Below, one piece after another: positions 63,261 to 64,000 of a stretch of 64,000 bases of DNA. Below the pieces are notes generated by a model, which saw only the letters and a list, made by a program, of their open reading frames with translations, did not search any database and had not been told where the DNA came from. Source of the DNA: JAWKVD01 sp041398225 (lineage in GTDB: Bacteria > Pseudomonadota > Alphaproteobacteria > Caulobacterales > Hyphomonadaceae); contig JAWKVD010000004.1 in NCBI GenBank assembly GCA_041398225.1, positions 1 through 64,000 on the forward strand, written 5' to 3'. The position numbers were made by a program, and so were the translations under genes. Position 1 is the stretch's first letter. Every line of letters starts with the position of its first letter.

Positions 63261-64000
63261 ATGCGCGTTGTTCTTGCCGCCGGTTGCGCCGTTCTTCTTG
63301 CGGGCGCGGTCGCTTGCACACAGGCTCAGTCGGCTGACGGCGAAACGTCTCAGGGCGGCGAGGTTCGAATCAACGAGATCCAGGCGATCGGAACGCACAA
63401 CTCCTACAAGACGGCGATCTCGCCGGTCGAATTGCAGGCGATCGCGGCGCGCAATGCGGACGCCGCCCTGTCGCTGGACTACTCGCACCGTCCTCTGGCG
63501 GAGCAGCTGGACAAGGGCGCGCGACAGATCGAATTGGATCCTGTCGACGATCCGGACGCCGCCTTCTCGGACCCGATGGGGCCGCGTCTTCTGCGCGCCC
63601 AGGGCATCGAGGTTCCCGACTATGATTTTTCGATGATGAAGCAGCCGGGCATCAAGGTGCTGCACGTCACCGATATCGACTATCGCTCCAACTGCCGCAC
63701 GTTTGTCGATTGCCTTTCACAGATCAAAACGTGGTCGGATGCGCATCCGGATCACACGCCGATCCTGATCATGATCAACCCGAAGCACTCCCCGTTGTCA
63801 TGGGAAGGCGCGACGCCCGTGCATCCTTTCGGCAAGGAAGCGTTCGAGCGTATGGACGCCGATATCAAGTCGGTCTTCCCGGAAGACAGGATCGTCAAAC
63901 CCGACGATGTTCGGGGAACGCACGCCAGCTTGCGCGAGGGCGCGATGGACGGCGGCTGGCCGACGCTCGCCGCCTCTCGCGGCAAGGTGATCTTCGCCGT
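63261..64000 (+). CDS. Calcium-dependent phosphoinositide phospholipase C-like lipoprotein, 5' part
   Basis: Begins at ATG 63261 and runs off the window end (246 codons seen). Signal with a lipobox-like AGAVAC, lipidated Cys near residue 19. The PI-PLC-like fold begins with IQAIGTHNSYK, continues with RPLAEQLDKGARQIELDPVDDPD and later ILIMINPKH. These match the Ca2+-dependent phosphoinositide-specific PLC group. The His of GTHNSY and the acidic pair are the expected catalytic and calcium residues. The substrate in a bacterium without inositol lipids is not obvious. Confidence 0.82.
   Translation, partial: MRVVLAAGCAVLLAGAVACTQAQSADGETSQGGEVRINEIQAIGTHNSYKTAISPVELQAIAARNADAALSLDYSHRPLAEQLDKGARQIELDPVDDPDAAFSDPMGPRLLRAQGIEVPDYDFSMMKQPGIKVLHVTDIDYRSNCRTFVDCLSQIKTWSDAHPDHTPILIMINPKHSPLSWEGATPVHPFGKEAFERMDADIKSVFPEDRIVKPDDVRGTHASLREGAMDGGWPTLAASRGKVIFA

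Overview
This window is high-GC, gene-dense DNA from an alphaproteobacterium. The gene set (ChpT phosphotransferase, PhaR/PhaB, the lysA-TIGR02302 pair, YdbH/YnbE/YdbL, a DUF4908-like protein, a cluster of GANTC sites at ftsE) fits the stalked or prosthecate lineages (Caulobacterales/Maricaulales, Hyphomonadaceae-like). That placement is inferred from gene content, not from a phylogenetic marker. I saw no rRNA, tRNA, CRISPR array, transposase, integrase or prophage. It reads as ordinary chromosomal core with a few accessory stretches.

Layout. 1-2720: the 3' end of yidD, thrS, and a small membrane-protein gene that looks frameshifted. 2717-6594: a GT2 glycosyltransferase, a GT83/ArnT-like membrane transferase and a DPM1-like GT2, a probable lipid-linked sugar unit. 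6749-13506: a membrane protein, an HTH protein, polyhydroxybutyrate genes phaR and phaB, a DUF4908-like secreted protein, gloB with a cupin gene, a divergent methyltransferase, and a P-II protein closed by a terminator. 13634-18230: plsC, ydcF, ftsX and ftsE as one leftward operon, divergent from a zinc-ribbon membrane protein and a phosphoribosyltransferase. 18283-24827: the leftward argH-lptM-lysA-TIGR02302 block, with a TlpA-like lipoprotein diverging from argH.

24961-35699: the most accessory-looking part. It has a secreted protein of unknown function, a large fusion (thioredoxin-like, c-heme, PHM-like copper monooxygenase, two EF-hands), a two-subunit molybdenum hydroxylase, a cytochrome c lipoprotein, and fatty-acyl/CoA and esterase enzymes. 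36063-39391: a protein with two TonB-C-like repeats, an EEP-family lipoprotein, a DUF2061 membrane protein behind a Fur-like palindrome, a sulfotransferase-like protein and a tiny YRG-repeat protein with its own promoter and terminator.

39549-53972: clpB, a holin-4-like membrane protein, a triple-repeat lipoprotein, an emrAB efflux operon divergent from its TetR regulator, a DUF6265 lipoprotein, an M23 peptidase, and the ydbH-ynbE-ydbL envelope lipid-transport operon. 54086-60391: chpT followed by cheA-cheW-cheY-cheB-cheR. 60538-64000: a thiolase, a DUF1003 membrane protein, CsbD, a PhnB-like VOC protein and the 5' part of a calcium-dependent PI-PLC-like lipoprotein.

Nothing here is a clearly new multi-gene system. 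The best candidates for a second look are the copper/heme/EF-hand fusion with its molybdenum-hydroxylase neighbours, the GANTC cluster over the ftsE promoter, the Fur-like box, CheA with a second CheW-like module and a degenerate receiver, and the broken reading frame after thrS.
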